The notes under the pieces were generated by a model that searched no databases, was not told the origin of the DNA, and saw only the letters and a list, made by a program, of their open reading frames with translations. From the NCBI GenBank assembly GCA_003290165.1, contig QNQO01000226.1, forward strand, positions 434,001-498,000: a stretch of 64,000 bases of DNA, written 5' to 3'. Positions 10,310 through 20,144 of the stretch are shown here, piece after piece. Positions within the stretch are counted from its first letter, which is position 1; each line of letters begins with the position of its first letter. This DNA comes from Berberis thunbergii (lineage: Eukaryota; Streptophyta; Magnoliopsida; Ranunculales; Berberidaceae). The translations under genes and the position numbers were made by a program.

Positions 10310-13300
10310 TTACAATCTTAAATATATCTTCCCTATTCTGTCTTCATAAACAATCTTTTTCAGATCTTCAGCAAAAGAGCTAGGAGTGAATTCTATAAAT
10401 TCTGAATTAGGGAAGGTGCTCGCGAGGAAGTCAGCTGCCCTATTCGTTTCTCTATAATCGTGTTTGCACGAGAATTCTTCCAACTTAGATATTTCAGATC
10501 TTATTTCCCCAATAACGCGCCTCAAGTCCCAAGAAACTGACTTATGAGATGTGAGGTATGAAAAAACAGTTGAAGAATCTGTGCTAAGCTCTATCCGCAT
10601 TGCATTGTGCATTGCAGCCAGCTTTAGCCCCGCAGCAACACCCTGCAGTTCGTGTTTGATTACAGATTGGCCCCAACAGTCCCCAGCACAGGCTGCTATT
10701 GCTTCACCGCTTGCATCCCGCAGAATGGCTCCGTATCCTCCTTTGGTGCCATGCAAAGAATCATCATTACGAAGAGAACCATCAGAATTGAGCTTGAACC
10801 AGCCCATTGGAGGTTTTGTCCATGAACACTGTCTAGGTGTTGAGCAGCTCAGCTGAAAGTCCAGGTTCCATAAGCTCATTAAGTGCCTGGTCTGTTGCGT
10901 GTCTTCTACTTTCCAGGTACCAGCACTGAACTTCAGTCTAACATCCATACAGATGTGATGCACAAGGTCTGACCCAGTGCTGAATTGTCGCTCATATAGA
11001 CGTTTGTTTCGCTCCATCCATAAATGATACACAATTGCATTGAAAGCAACTTTCTTCAATGTAACAGTAACCCCAGACCCTCGAAAGTGTTGAATGCACC
11101 ATTGCAGTTCCTCCTCCCATCCATATATCAGTTTAGAGTAACTCAATAGTTGAAGGATCTTATCCCAAACATAACTAGAATAGGTACATAGGAAGAATAA
11201 ATGGGACTCCGTTTCAGCTTCATAACCGCATAAGGGGCAGAAATCTTGCTGGGTCTTGCCCCACTTTTTCAGTTTACTAAGCGTGGTAAGGGCTTTATTT
11301 GTTAGCAGCCAGGTTATAAAACTATGACGGGGTATATTATGCTTGAACCAGATCACAGCGGCCCACTGAACATTGTTTTTTCGCTGCCTAATAGCATCAT
11401 AAGTAGCTTTAGTTTGGAAGCAACCATCGGTACTAGCTTTCCATACTACTGTATCAACAGAGTGGCTATTGATTTCAACATCTCCAAGCTGGTTCACAAT
11501 ATTAGGAATCCTGTTTGCAATCCTCGGAGAGGTACACCATCGGTTATTGCGAATAATAGATGAGACTTTGGCATTCCTATTGATAACAGAATCATATAGA
11601 AAGCCTTGGGGAAAGTAGTCCATCAATATACCCAACGGGTGCCACGGGTCCTTCCAGAAAAGAGTGGTTTCACCATTACCTATGGAATGAGTGAGTACAG
11701 TATTCGCTTTCGCTCGACAGTCCAGAATGCATCGCCAGCACCATGATGCTTCGCGAGGGGGTGTCATCAACCAGAAATCCCGTTGCTTGATCAGATGCTT
11801 CCAAACCCAATGAACCCACAGCGTATCCTGTCTGGATATGAGGTTCCAAACATGTTTCAAACTGGCCACTTCATTGCCTACTCGAATGCTGCGTATACCT
11901 AGTCCTCCTTCGCAAGCAGGATAACAAATAGAGTCCCAGCTGACCTTCGCTTTCTTCAATGGGGTATCACCAGCGGACCATAAGAAATTACGCATTATAG
12001 CATTTATACAATCAATTGTCTTCATCGGCAGTCCATAACAGGAAGTCCAATATACATGCATGCTGGTCAGTACCGATTTGATCAAGACCAAAAGCCCAGC
12101 ATAGGAGAGAGATTTGTTCTTCCACGAGTTAACTCTCTTCCGTATTCGTTCAAGGAGCGGGGAGCATTGTGAGTGAGAGAGAGTAGAGGAAATCATGGGA
12201 AGACCAAGGTACTTGACAGGAAGCTCTTCAATCTGAAACTGTAAATGTGTACCAATATTAACCTTGTCACTGCTAGAGACACCAGCTAGGAAGAGAGAGC
12301 TTTTATTATTATTAACCTCTAGTCCTGTGCAAACCTTGAATTCGTGCAAGGCTTCAGCAAGAGCTTGTGCAGAATTACCATCTCCATGAAAGAAAGCAAT
12401 AAGATCATCTGCGAAGCCAAGGTGCGTGATAATTGGATCATTACAGCGATAATGAAGTTTATATTGACCATCCTGCACCTTTTTCCTGAGCAAAACATGA
12501 AGAATTTCCATCACCATGACAAACAAGTATGGGGAGAGAGGGCACCCTTGTCGAATTCCACGTGTAGCATGTATGTAACCTCTTGGAGCGCCATTGAGGT
12601 TAATAGAGAACTTGGGAGTCGAGATACATTCTTTCACCCACAGAATAAACTGAGCAGGAAAATTAAGCTTGCCTAGGAGATGTAATATCGCTTCCCATCG
12701 CACCATATCATAAGCCTTTCTGAGATCAATTTTAGCAGCGCACCTAGGTGGGCCATGATCTCTGTGGTAGTTGCGAACGAGTTCATGAGCCAGCAGAATA
12801 TTGTCCTGAATGTGTCTTCCTTCGATAAAAGCTGATTGGGAGTTGCTGACTACTCTTTGAACAACATCTTTCAATCTATTTGTCAGTAATTTGGTAATGC
12901 ATTTATAGAGGACATTGCAGCAGGCGATGGGTCTGTAATCACTAAAGTAAGAAGCATTAATAACTTTAGGAACTAAAGCAACTACAGTAGCATTTACCTG
13001 GCCAAGTAATTTAGAGCTTCTGAAGAAGTTAAGAATGGCCCTGACAAAATCATCTCCAATAATCCGCCAAGTAGCTTTGTAGAAGAACGAAGAAAACCCA
13101 TCTGGTCCTGGAGCTTTGTTAGAGTCAATTGCCGCCAACGTCTCCACAATTTCGTTCCTAGTAACCTGTCTGATAAGATCTTGACTCAGCTCCTCAGTGA
13201 TAGAGCCCTGGAACTCCAGTGAATCAATGATGGTCGAGTCATACTGGTTTGCATGTTCTCCGGTGAATACATTCCCAAAGTAGTGCAAGCATTCATTTTC

Positions 13301-14488
13301 GATGTCTGCAGGCTCCTCTAACTTAGTACCATCCTGTGTAAATATGCACATGATTCTGTTTTGAGCTCGACGTTCCCTGATAAGACGATGAAAATAGGAC
13401 GTGTTTTGGTCCCCTAGCGCGAATGACATAGATCTGGACCTTTGCTTAGCCTCAGATTCCTCATTCCTAGCAGCAGTTGCATACGCTTTTACTGCTTCCT
13501 TTTCTGCGCGGATGGCACTATCAGGTACAGGAGGCCTTTGAATAACTTGTTGAGCAGCATACATTCTTTGCCTAGCTCGTTCAACCTGCGAGCAAGATGT
13601 ATTGAATCTGTTCTTACGCCAGGCCGTGAGAGCTTGTTTGACTACCTTAAGCTTTTGAACGAGAGTGAACATAGGATTGCCACCATGTAATGGAGTGTTC
13701 CATGCAGCTTCCACAGTTGTGAAGAAATCATGTTCATAAACCCAATAATTAAAGAACTTGAAAGGCATTGGGCCCCTAGTATTGTTATTGTATAGTGAGA
13801 GAACCATAGGAGAATGGTCTGACACACCTGGATTCATGAATTCAACCTCAGCATTAGGGAGTTCCTGCATCCACAGTCCGTTGACGAGGACTCTGTCAAT
13901 TTTGGACACTACTCGATCACTACCCAATTGTTTATTGCTCCATGTAAAATAGTTACCCCGATAACGACAGTCGTAAAGACCGGACTGTGTGACACAGTTA
14001 AGGAAGTCATCAGACCCTCCTACATATCTGTCCGAGTGTCCAATCCGTTCTTGAGCATGGAGAGTCGCATTGTAGTCACCTAACATAGCCCAAGGATGAG
14101 TGGTAGTGAAGCTGTCAATTTCACTCCATAATTCTCTTCGCAGAATGTAAGAACTACTACCATATATGAAGGATAAAGAACATGTGAACCCAGTAACCCA
14201 AGTAGCTGTAATGAAGATAGCTTGAGCTGATCTAGATAAAATGGTTACCTTTACATGAGCAGGGTTCCAACCCACCCAGATTCTTCCACCAGTAGTAATG
14301 TCACTGTTGTCTGTCCAGGCCCAGTCTCGCTCAATTGCATTTTGAATAGAACTCTTTTTTAGATTAGTAACTTTGGTTTCAAGAATACCTAACATGTGAA
14401 GCTTGCCATTGGTAATAAAATTTCTGACCTCTTTTTGTTTTAGTGAGTCATTCAACCCACGTATATTCCAGCATCCGACTTTAATCAT
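10310..14488 (-). CDS. LINE ORF2 protein: endonuclease, reverse transcriptase, RNase H
   Basis: Open for 1,392 codons from the ATG at 14488. N-terminal AP-like endonuclease (about 1-230) with WNIRGLN, LETKV, GDYNA, SKIDRVLVN and SDHSPMV. RT (about 440-740) with KAPGPDGF near 460, DLRKAYDMVRWE, RGIRQGCPLSPYLF and FADD near 691. zf-RVT near 1080 (CPLCGYEAETESHLFFLC). RNase H from about 1230 with LNSDGSL, HELQGV, LSTDSS and the terminal NRAADFLAS, so all four acidic positions are present. The protein nicks target DNA and copies its own RNA there. The ATG overlaps the ORF1 stop by one base (TGATG), suggesting stop-restart translation. An upstream TTG codon in the same frame is less likely as a start. 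No stop or frameshift is visible, which is unusual among the decayed elements around it. Enzymatic activity cannot be judged from sequence alone. Confidence 0.9.
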   Translation of the reverse strand: MIKVGCWNIRGLNDSLKQKEVRNFITNGKLHMLGILETKVTNLKKSSIQNAIERDWAWTDNSDITTGGRIWVGWNPAHVKVTILSRSAQAIFITATWVTGFTCSLSFIYGSSSYILRRELWSEIDSFTTTHPWAMLGDYNATLHAQERIGHSDRYVGGSDDFLNCVTQSGLYDCRYRGNYFTWSNKQLGSDRVVSKIDRVLVNGLWMQELPNAEVEFMNPGVSDHSPMVLSLYNNNTRGPMPFKFFNYWVYEHDFFTTVEAAWNTPLHGGNPMFTLVQKLKVVKQALTAWRKNRFNTSCSQVERARQRMYAAQQVIQRPPVPDSAIRAEKEAVKAYATAARNEESEAKQRSRSMSFALGDQNTSYFHRLIRERRAQNRIMCIFTQDGTKLEEPADIENECLHYFGNVFTGEHANQYDSTIIDSLEFQGSITEELSQDLIRQVTRNEIVETLAAIDSNKAPGPDGFSSFFYKATWRIIGDDFVRAILNFFRSSKLLGQVNATVVALVPKVINASYFSDYRPIACCNVLYKCITKLLTNRLKDVVQRVVSNSQSAFIEGRHIQDNILLAHELVRNYHRDHGPPRCAAKIDLRKAYDMVRWEAILHLLGKLNFPAQFILWVKECISTPKFSINLNGAPRGYIHATRGIRQGCPLSPYLFVMVMEILHVLLRKKVQDGQYKLHYRCNDPIITHLGFADDLIAFFHGDGNSAQALAEALHEFKVCTGLEVNNNKSSLFLAGVSSSDKVNIGTHLQFQIEELPVKYLGLPMISSTLSHSQCSPLLERIRKRVNSWKNKSLSYAGLLVLIKSVLTSMHVYWTSCYGLPMKTIDCINAIMRNFLWSAGDTPLKKAKVSWDSICYPACEGGLGIRSIRVGNEVASLKHVWNLISRQDTLWVHWVWKHLIKQRDFWLMTPPREASWCWRCILDCRAKANTVLTHSIGNGETTLFWKDPWHPLGILMDYFPQGFLYDSVINRNAKVSSIIRNNRWCTSPRIANRIPNIVNQLGDVEINSHSVDTVVWKASTDGCFQTKATYDAIRQRKNNVQWAAVIWFKHNIPRHSFITWLLTNKALTTLSKLKKWGKTQQDFCPLCGYEAETESHLFFLCTYSSYVWDKILQLLSYSKLIYGWEEELQWCIQHFRGSGVTVTLKKVAFNAIVYHLWMERNKRLYERQFSTGSDLVHHICMDVRLKFSAGTWKVEDTQQTRHLMSLWNLDFQLSCSTPRQCSWTKPPMGWFKLNSDGSLRNDDSLHGTKGGYGAILRDASGEAIAACAGDCWGQSVIKHELQGVAAGLKLAAMHNAMRIELSTDSSTVFSYLTSHKSVSWDLRRVIGEIRSEISKLEEFSCKHDYRETNRAADFLASTFPNSEFIEFTPSSFAEDLKKIVYEDRIGKIYLRL

Positions 14489-14805
14489 CAAGACACTCTT
14501 GGTTGTGGGGGTTGCTCGACTCCCATGTTTCGAACTTTGTCTCGCAGTCTAATGATTGTTGTCAAAGAAGGAGATGCTACTACGGAATTGTTTGCAGCGG
14601 TTGCAGAATGTGCTGCAGGCTGGCCTGTTTCGATCATGTCTTTTGCTAGTAACAATGCAGTCTCAGTATTTACCTCAGGAGCTGTAGGTTGTGAAGGAGA
14701 TAATGCACCAACTTCGCTAGCTTCTAGTTGTTCAAGCACCGCGAACCGATTACTCTCAGGTTGGATAACCTGCAGTCCATCGCTAGGGGTATTGTTTGTG
14801 GTGGG
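14488..14805 (-). pseudogene. LINE-D ORF1, C-terminal fragment
   Basis: About 100 codons of an Ala/Ser/Pro-rich tail reading NRFAVLEQLEASEVG and onward, stopping with a TGA that overlaps the ORF2 ATG. Plant L1 ORF1 proteins normally have an RNA-binding DUF4283 domain and a zinc knuckle, both absent here because of 5' truncation. Assignment rests on position and frame, not on a recognisable domain. Confidence 0.6.
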
Positions 14806-15711
14806 AGCTGTTCACTTAAGCTTTAAGGATCAAATACCCACTTTGTCAAAGCCTAAACAAATAAACAAATAAACAAATAAACAAATTAAATTAAATTAAA
14901 AATCAAATATGAAATATTCCTGTATAAAGATAAGATAATAAATTAGATGCTTAAACAAATATGATTTTAAAAAATAACCATTCTTTCGTAATTTCATTCA
15001 ACTATATATCATTTATCTGTTTTTATCAAACCCTTATCTCATTTCTCTGTTTTTATCAAACCCACCTCAAGCCTCATTTCTCTTTTTTATCAAACCCAAC
15101 CCACAGCCACACTCAATCGGTCAATCCTCACTTCACACTTCTTCCTCTCGCTCAAATGCAGTCTTCTTCACCTCACTCAAACAGAAAATTCAAGCTTCAC
15201 TCTTCATCATCTCACTCGAAAGCTCAAGCTTCACTCTTCATCATTTCACTCTCACTCGAAAGCTCAAGCTTCACTCAAGCTTCACTCTTCATCATCTCCA
15301 CTCGAAAGCTCAAGCTGACTGTTCTTCATCTCAGTCAAGCTCACTCTGAATCTCACCCAAACTCAGTCAATCTCACTATTCTTCATCAGAGAGATCAAGA
15401 GTTCAAGAGATCGAGGAGATCAAGAAATCGGAAGAGTTTGTCTGATGAAGAGACTCAGTGAGATGGAAGTGTTTTGCTTTCTTCTTCATAAGACTCAGTG
15501 AGATCGAGAGATCAGACTCAGTGGGATCGAAGAGGTTGCTTTCTTCTTCATCAGACTCAGAGAGATCAGACTCAGAGTCAGAGAGATCAAGAGATCAGAC
15601 TCGGAGAGATCAAGGACTTTGCTTTCTTCTTCATCAGACTCAGCGAGATCCCTCTTTGATCTCTCTGAGATCCCTCTTTGATGTCTTTGAGATCGATCTC
15701 TCGCTCTGGCA
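14806..15711. repeat. AT-rich then CT-rich simple and tandem repeats
   Basis: 14850-14895 holds about four AAACAAAT-like units followed by TTAAA repeats. 15016-15095 holds three units ending TTTTTATCAAACCC. 15170-15310 holds repeated CTCGAAAGCTCAAGC and TTCACTCTTCATCAT blocks. 15440-15690 holds repeated AGACTCAGTGAGATC and TTTGCTTTCTTCTTCATCAG units. Two open frames run through it (a 102-codon one from about 15156 and another at 15458-15739), but composition and repeats make them unlikely genes. It could be the leader of an unknown element. It ends exactly where LINE-E coding sequence begins. Confidence 0.6.
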
Positions 15712-16402
15712 TAGAGGCCAACAATGGAGAATGATCTGAGAAAGTGCGGCTAAGATGGTCCACTTTGGGACTACCCAAATCTGACAACCAAGCTAAATTA
15801 GTAAAGATCCTATCTAGTCTGGCCCAAATACGATCACGGTCCCGCCTGTTATTGCACCAAGTGAGATGCGGTCCCGAGAAACCACAATCAATTAATCCAC
15901 AGTTTTCGATGCAATCTGAAAATTGAGACATGCTTGCCAAAGACGGCTCCAACCCCCCTACTTTCTCTCCAGAATGCATGTAGGTGTTAAAATCCCCGCC
16001 GACCATCCAAGGAAAATCATGATTTGCCGCAAAATTTGTCATGTTCAACCAGAGAGCCTTTCGTTCATCCACAGAACATTTAGCATAAACAAAAGAAATG
16101 AAAAAAATTCTTGAATCAGAATCCGTTACCTGGCAATGAATGATCTGATCCGACATATCCACCACCGAGAGGGCGAGGGAATTATCCCACAGAATCCAGA
16201 GCTTGCCACCAACCGAGTCATTCGAAGCAAAACCACCCAGACGAAGTTTGTTGCCAATCTCCGAAAATCTATTCGTATCAATCATAGGTTCTGCAATCAT
16301 AAGAATTTGGATCTTGTGCTCCACCACCAAATTTTTTAACCTCCTTCTCGTGGCTTGATTGCCGACCCCACGAGCATTCCAAAACATAAAGTTTTCCATC
16401 AT
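15712..16402 (-). pseudogene. LINE-E ORF2, endonuclease domain only
   Basis: Starts at the tandem ATGs at 16402, giving MMENFMFWNARGVGN. Endonuclease/exonuclease/phosphatase motifs follow in order: FWNARG, AEPMID, FVYAK, GGDFN, LDRIF and SDHSPL. The frame is open through these about 230 residues, then runs into unrelated repeat sequence near 15711. The ORF1 stop TAA lies one base before the ATG, the same tight ORF1/ORF2 junction as in LINE-D. Confidence 0.85.
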
Positions 16403-16403
16403 C

Positions 16404-18669
16404 TTAAGCACGGTAGGATGATTTGCCCCTCTTAGTCTTACGACGTTTGCCCGAAAGGGCCGCCGTGGTGACTGTAATCTGGAGATCCTTATCAGAGTGT
16501 GAACCCAAATGTAAATCCGTAATAGCATGAGTCTCCTGTCCCAAATCCGGTTCCGAGGCAGCCACGTCACTATCATCTGAGTCATTATCAAGATTATCAG
16601 AAGAAAGTACTTTTTTCGTGTTTTGCAATACCCGGTTCTCGTCAATCAACTGTACGGCAACATCAAACAAACTCCCATCCGCATCCTTGCTGACCACCGC
16701 AGACTTTGAAAGAGCCCGCTTTTCCATAACTGCTGTCAATTGAGCCATAACTGTCGGCTTCGCTGTGACAGGCCCTACAACCTGAGGTACCACATCCCCT
16801 GGAGGTAGCACCTTCCCTGGAGGAAGAGGCCTTGGACTAACCGTGACCTGAGGAGATGGACTGGGAGCCCGAGAACAGGCCGTGACCTGCCTAGACAGAC
16901 TGGGACAGAATCTTGGACGGCTTGGGACAGGCCGAGAGTGACTGACTTGTCCCGTAATTAGGCTGGCACTCGAGAAAACGCTGGCTGATTCCTTGTGCTG
17001 AAACAGCGCTTGGGCTAGTGTTAATGCTCGCCTTGCATGAGCTGCTCACAGCAGCTGGACTGCTCGCCAGGCATGGACTACTCGCAGGACTGCCGGCTGG
17101 ACAGCTCCCTGGATTGCTCGCTGAAATGCCCGCTGAAACGGGCACTGGAATGCTCACCAAACCGCGGCCAGGACTGCTCGCTGGGCGACTCGCTGGACTG
17201 CTCACTGGACTGCTTGCTGGGGTGCGCATTGAACTGCTAGGCAGGACGGTAACTGGATTGCATGCTGGAACAGTAGCTGGATTCCTGTCGGGGGTGATCG
17301 CTGGACTGATATTCAAGTCGCTATCTGGGACGTTCACTAGGCTGCGCACAGGTTGTAGGTTGCCGTGGACTGGCTGGTATAACACTCCTGCAACCCCAAC
17401 TGAAAGAGCACATGGTACTAGTCCCAACTCGCTCGTCGCCGTCATATAGTGTTCATTCAACACGTCATTAACAAAAGCACTCTTGACCCCTAAAGCAGGG
17501 TCAGACGTGAGCTGTGTAGGCTTTGCTTGAAGTCCAATAACCTAAGCAATCTCAGAAGTAGTATACCCCGCCTCTAGGAGACATTCTTCCGTACTTTCTT
17601 TTACCGTCTCGACATTAACATGGTGCACACCCTCATCCGCCACAACGTTATCAGAAAGAGACTCAAATTTGTTTGACAAAATCACCTGTACCGGAGCCAT
17701 GCCTGCCGGCCTTTTCTCCCCCGTGCCTTCAATCAATACTGCCCCCTGGCTGTTCTTTGATCCGTTTGTTACAATCGTCGGGATTTGAGTTTTATTTTTC
17801 TTGATAACCGGAACATAGATATGTTTAGTAGCCTTTTGTTCCACAGGCGGCTTGAGCAGCGTCTCCGTTTTACCAGACTCAAGATTGCCCCCACTTCCTT
17901 TGAGGCCCAACTTTTTTCTGCAAACCTCCTCCTGATGACCTATTAAAGAGCAAAAATCACAGTATTTGAAGCCTGGATATTCTATTTTCTGCCAGAAACC
18001 CCGGTTATTTGCTCGGTCAATCCAAATTCTGTTAGGTAATTTCTCTGCTAAAGACATTTCCACACAAACACGGGCAAAACCCGGCCGGGTGAGACAGCGG
18101 GTATGATCATCCATCCGCAAATATCCACCAAAAGAGTTCACAATCGCTTTTAGAATAGGTGGATGAAATAAATGCAAAGGAAGGTTTGGTAATTCTACCC
18201 ATAAGGGGACCGAAATAGGGTCCTCCTTCAAACTGAAACCATCATGCCAACGGAAAGCTTTAAACCGAACACCACGAATCAAGAAAGAGTCTCTTGACAA
18301 AACTTTATTTGCTTCATCCTCCGAATGAAGCCGAACTAACACATGTCTTTGATTCAACAATCCCAGCGAAAAATCACCCAATATACCCCATGTTCTATGG
18401 ATCGAATCACGGATATCTGTCAAAGTCGGTCGGTAACTTGAGAATTTGAGAACAATGACGTGTTTTTCCATGAAACTTTCACCACGGACCTCATCAGAGG
18501 CTGTGAGTCCGATTGCAGGCGCCCCCTCCTTTCGAAAACGGGTACCTTCGACCTGTGTCTCAACAATGTCCTCAACCAAAATTTTGCCCAAAATCTGAGC
18601 GAAGGAAGGCTTAGGGGATCCGGTCGAGGTCCCCCCATGACCCGGACTCGTGGGAGGAGGATCTGCCAT
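16404..18669 (-). pseudogene. LINE-E ORF1: DUF4283 and zinc-knuckle RNA-binding protein
   Basis: Starts at the ATG at 18669 (MADPPPTSPG). Residues about 65-200 match the DUF4283 fold of plant LINE ORF1 proteins: VLKFSSYRPTLTDI, WGILGDFSLGLLN, VRLHSEDEANKVLS, then PLWVELPNLPLHLF. A CCHC-like knuckle, CDFCSLIGHQEEVC, follows near residue 235. A TGA-to-stop class break ends the frame at 17544-17542, but the same frame continues into a Ser/Pro/Ala-rich repeat region (17463-16891). The last 135 codons (16811-16404) lie in another frame, so there is one nonsense mutation and at least one frameshift. The product would bind the LINE RNA. Confidence 0.8.
17030..17300. repeat. Coding minisatellite in LINE-E ORF1
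   Basis: Degenerate units of about 12-24 bp built on GGACTGCTCGCTGG. On the coding strand they give runs of SPASSPASRPASSP type. The repeats make open shadow frames on the plus strand. Confidence 0.7.
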
Positions 18670-19075
18670 TACATCCAGAAAGCCCCAAAAATCAAAAGAC
18701 TTGAGTCAACAATGGCTGTCTCGGATCAGGGTATCGTATCGGCAGTCGTATCGGCGAACGTATCGGAAATCGACAGTCGTATCGGCGGACGTATCGTCAC
18801 ATAACAGCACAAAAAATGGCGATTTTCTCCAGTTCCACCGATCTAACCGATCTGTATCTTAGCAAAAACCGACCAGAGAGAAGAACCGAGAAATCGGTTC
18901 TGAAAACGAATAGCTTTGTGCGACTGGAGCGTGTCGGAAGAAGCAGAGATGCCGTCGCAGCAAGCCGAAAAGTTGTGCAGCGGCTAGGGTTACCAAAACG
19001 GCGCAGAGATGAATGGTCAGGATGCTGTCCCAGGAAGAAGGAACGGCCAGGATTAGAGGATTCTAAAAATTCATA
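18670..19075 (-). promoter_or_regulatory. LINE-E 5'UTR / probable internal promoter region
   Basis: About 400 bp upstream of ORF1 without coding capacity. It contains a CGTATCGGC-type short repeat (about 18732-18800), with at least five near copies. Full-length plant L1 elements carry their promoter in this leader, but no core motif is recognisable, so function is inferred from position. Confidence 0.4.
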
Positions 19076-20144
19076 AAAAACCCCAAAATACCCTCAAAAT
19101 CGCCTCCACATATTCATTTTTCTCAATGCAACCTTCATTTTTCTAAAAGCGATTATTGGCATCCAACATAATGATCAATGAATGTGAAAACTTTGTCTAC
19201 TACCAACTTTTCAAGATGGAGTGAAGAAATGTTTACTACACGAGATTCTACAATGGCAGAATTTCAAAACAAGAATTTCTAGAAATGGAGGATTTGCAAG
19301 AGTGTGGACAATGGACTGTGTCAAGACATCTAGATTATCTTAGTTGCTTTCTGACAAACATTGCTTCTATTTTCTCCAACATCACAGATAGGTATTGTGA
19401 GTCACGAGTCTGTTCTTTTTAATTGTTCTATCGAAGAGAACATTGCATATTGGTTCAAGGGCAAAGCCAGTACCAGTGATATATCTGCATTCTAGCCTGT
19501 TGATTACTCAGGTTGGTGTTTGTTGATTGCTTCATCACACCTTTTACTTTTCCCTTTCTTCTAATTAATCCAATGTTTTAAAAGTGTAGAAGGTTAGGTA
19601 TAAAACTTCATGTTTTTATAGAATCTTTGTGATGGGAAGGATTCTTTATTTGATTTGAATCATGGGCATGTTTCATTTGTTAGAATTATGGATTGTTGAA
19701 GTGGTAGTCAGATTATTTGGTTTCTGAATTGTTACAGAATTTCAAGTTGTTTTCTTCCATGATCAGTTTTGGTTGTTCCCCATTGATTCAATCTTTCTAA
19801 ATTTCCCCCTCTTTTGATCTAATTTTGAATGAGTTTTCTGATAGTAAAGCTCCAGTCTTTCTTATTGATTATTGTACTATAGTGATTTAGTTTTGCATAT
19901 AAAATGCTAGACATGTAAATTTATATCTCCTCTGCATTTGCTGTTGAAATTCAAATTTTTTTTGTTCTTCTTCCCCATTTATCCAGTTTTCTTCCCGAGC
20001 CTTATGAAATTCAAGTTTTCTCCTTCATTATACATTGTATAGTTAATGTATTATTTTATACGATCTTCCACTGATTGCATCTATTTACTTTGTCTTCATG
20101 TTACTTTGTAATTGTTGTGTTGTGTTTTTATTATTTTGGTTCAG
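19076..20144 (+). other. Non-coding region upstream of the CACTA-B gene
   Basis: AT-rich, with no ORF of interest. It ends with a good 3' splice site (TTTTGGTTCAG) right before the ATG at 20145, so at least part is probably an intron in the leader of the CACTA-B transcript. The left CACTA terminus (expected CACTATAAAAAAAATG) was not found here. The element may extend left past LINE-E, or its left end may be lost. Confidence 0.4.

Larger units (their letters stand above)
10249..14805 (-). mobile_element. LINE (LINE-D), 5'-truncated but with intact ORF2
   Basis: L1-type element on the minus strand. Its poly(A) is the T run at 10249-10260, followed upstream by a short 3'UTR, a complete ORF2 and the last about 100 codons of ORF1. 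The ORF1 frame closes at a stop near 14807, which I take as the approximate 5' truncation. No TSD could be identified: the sequence left of the poly(T) does not recur near 14800-14830. It lies against the decayed hAT element and probably inserted into its 5' leader. Confidence 0.85.
15712..19075 (-). mobile_element. LINE (LINE-E) with 5'UTR and ORF1 but lacking RT and RNase H
   Basis: A 5'-complete-looking L1 element on the minus strand: leader (18670-19075), ORF1 (18669-16404) and the endonuclease part of ORF2 (16402-15712). It stops just after the SDHSPLLASMPERE endonuclease motif, so RT, RNase H and poly(A) are missing. LINEs normally lose their 5' end, so loss of the 3' part implies a later deletion or rearrangement at 15711. 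Confidence 0.85.

Noticed and set aside
15156..15461. Ser/His-rich 102-codon frame MQSSSPHSNRKF...
   Set aside because: Built from tandem CTCGAAAGCTCAAGC and TTCATCAT repeats. No domain and no splice or homology support.
17018..17449. 143-codon plus-strand frame rich in Gly/Leu
   Set aside because: Mirror image of the repetitive Ser/Pro/Ala-coding part of LINE-E ORF1 on the minus strand.
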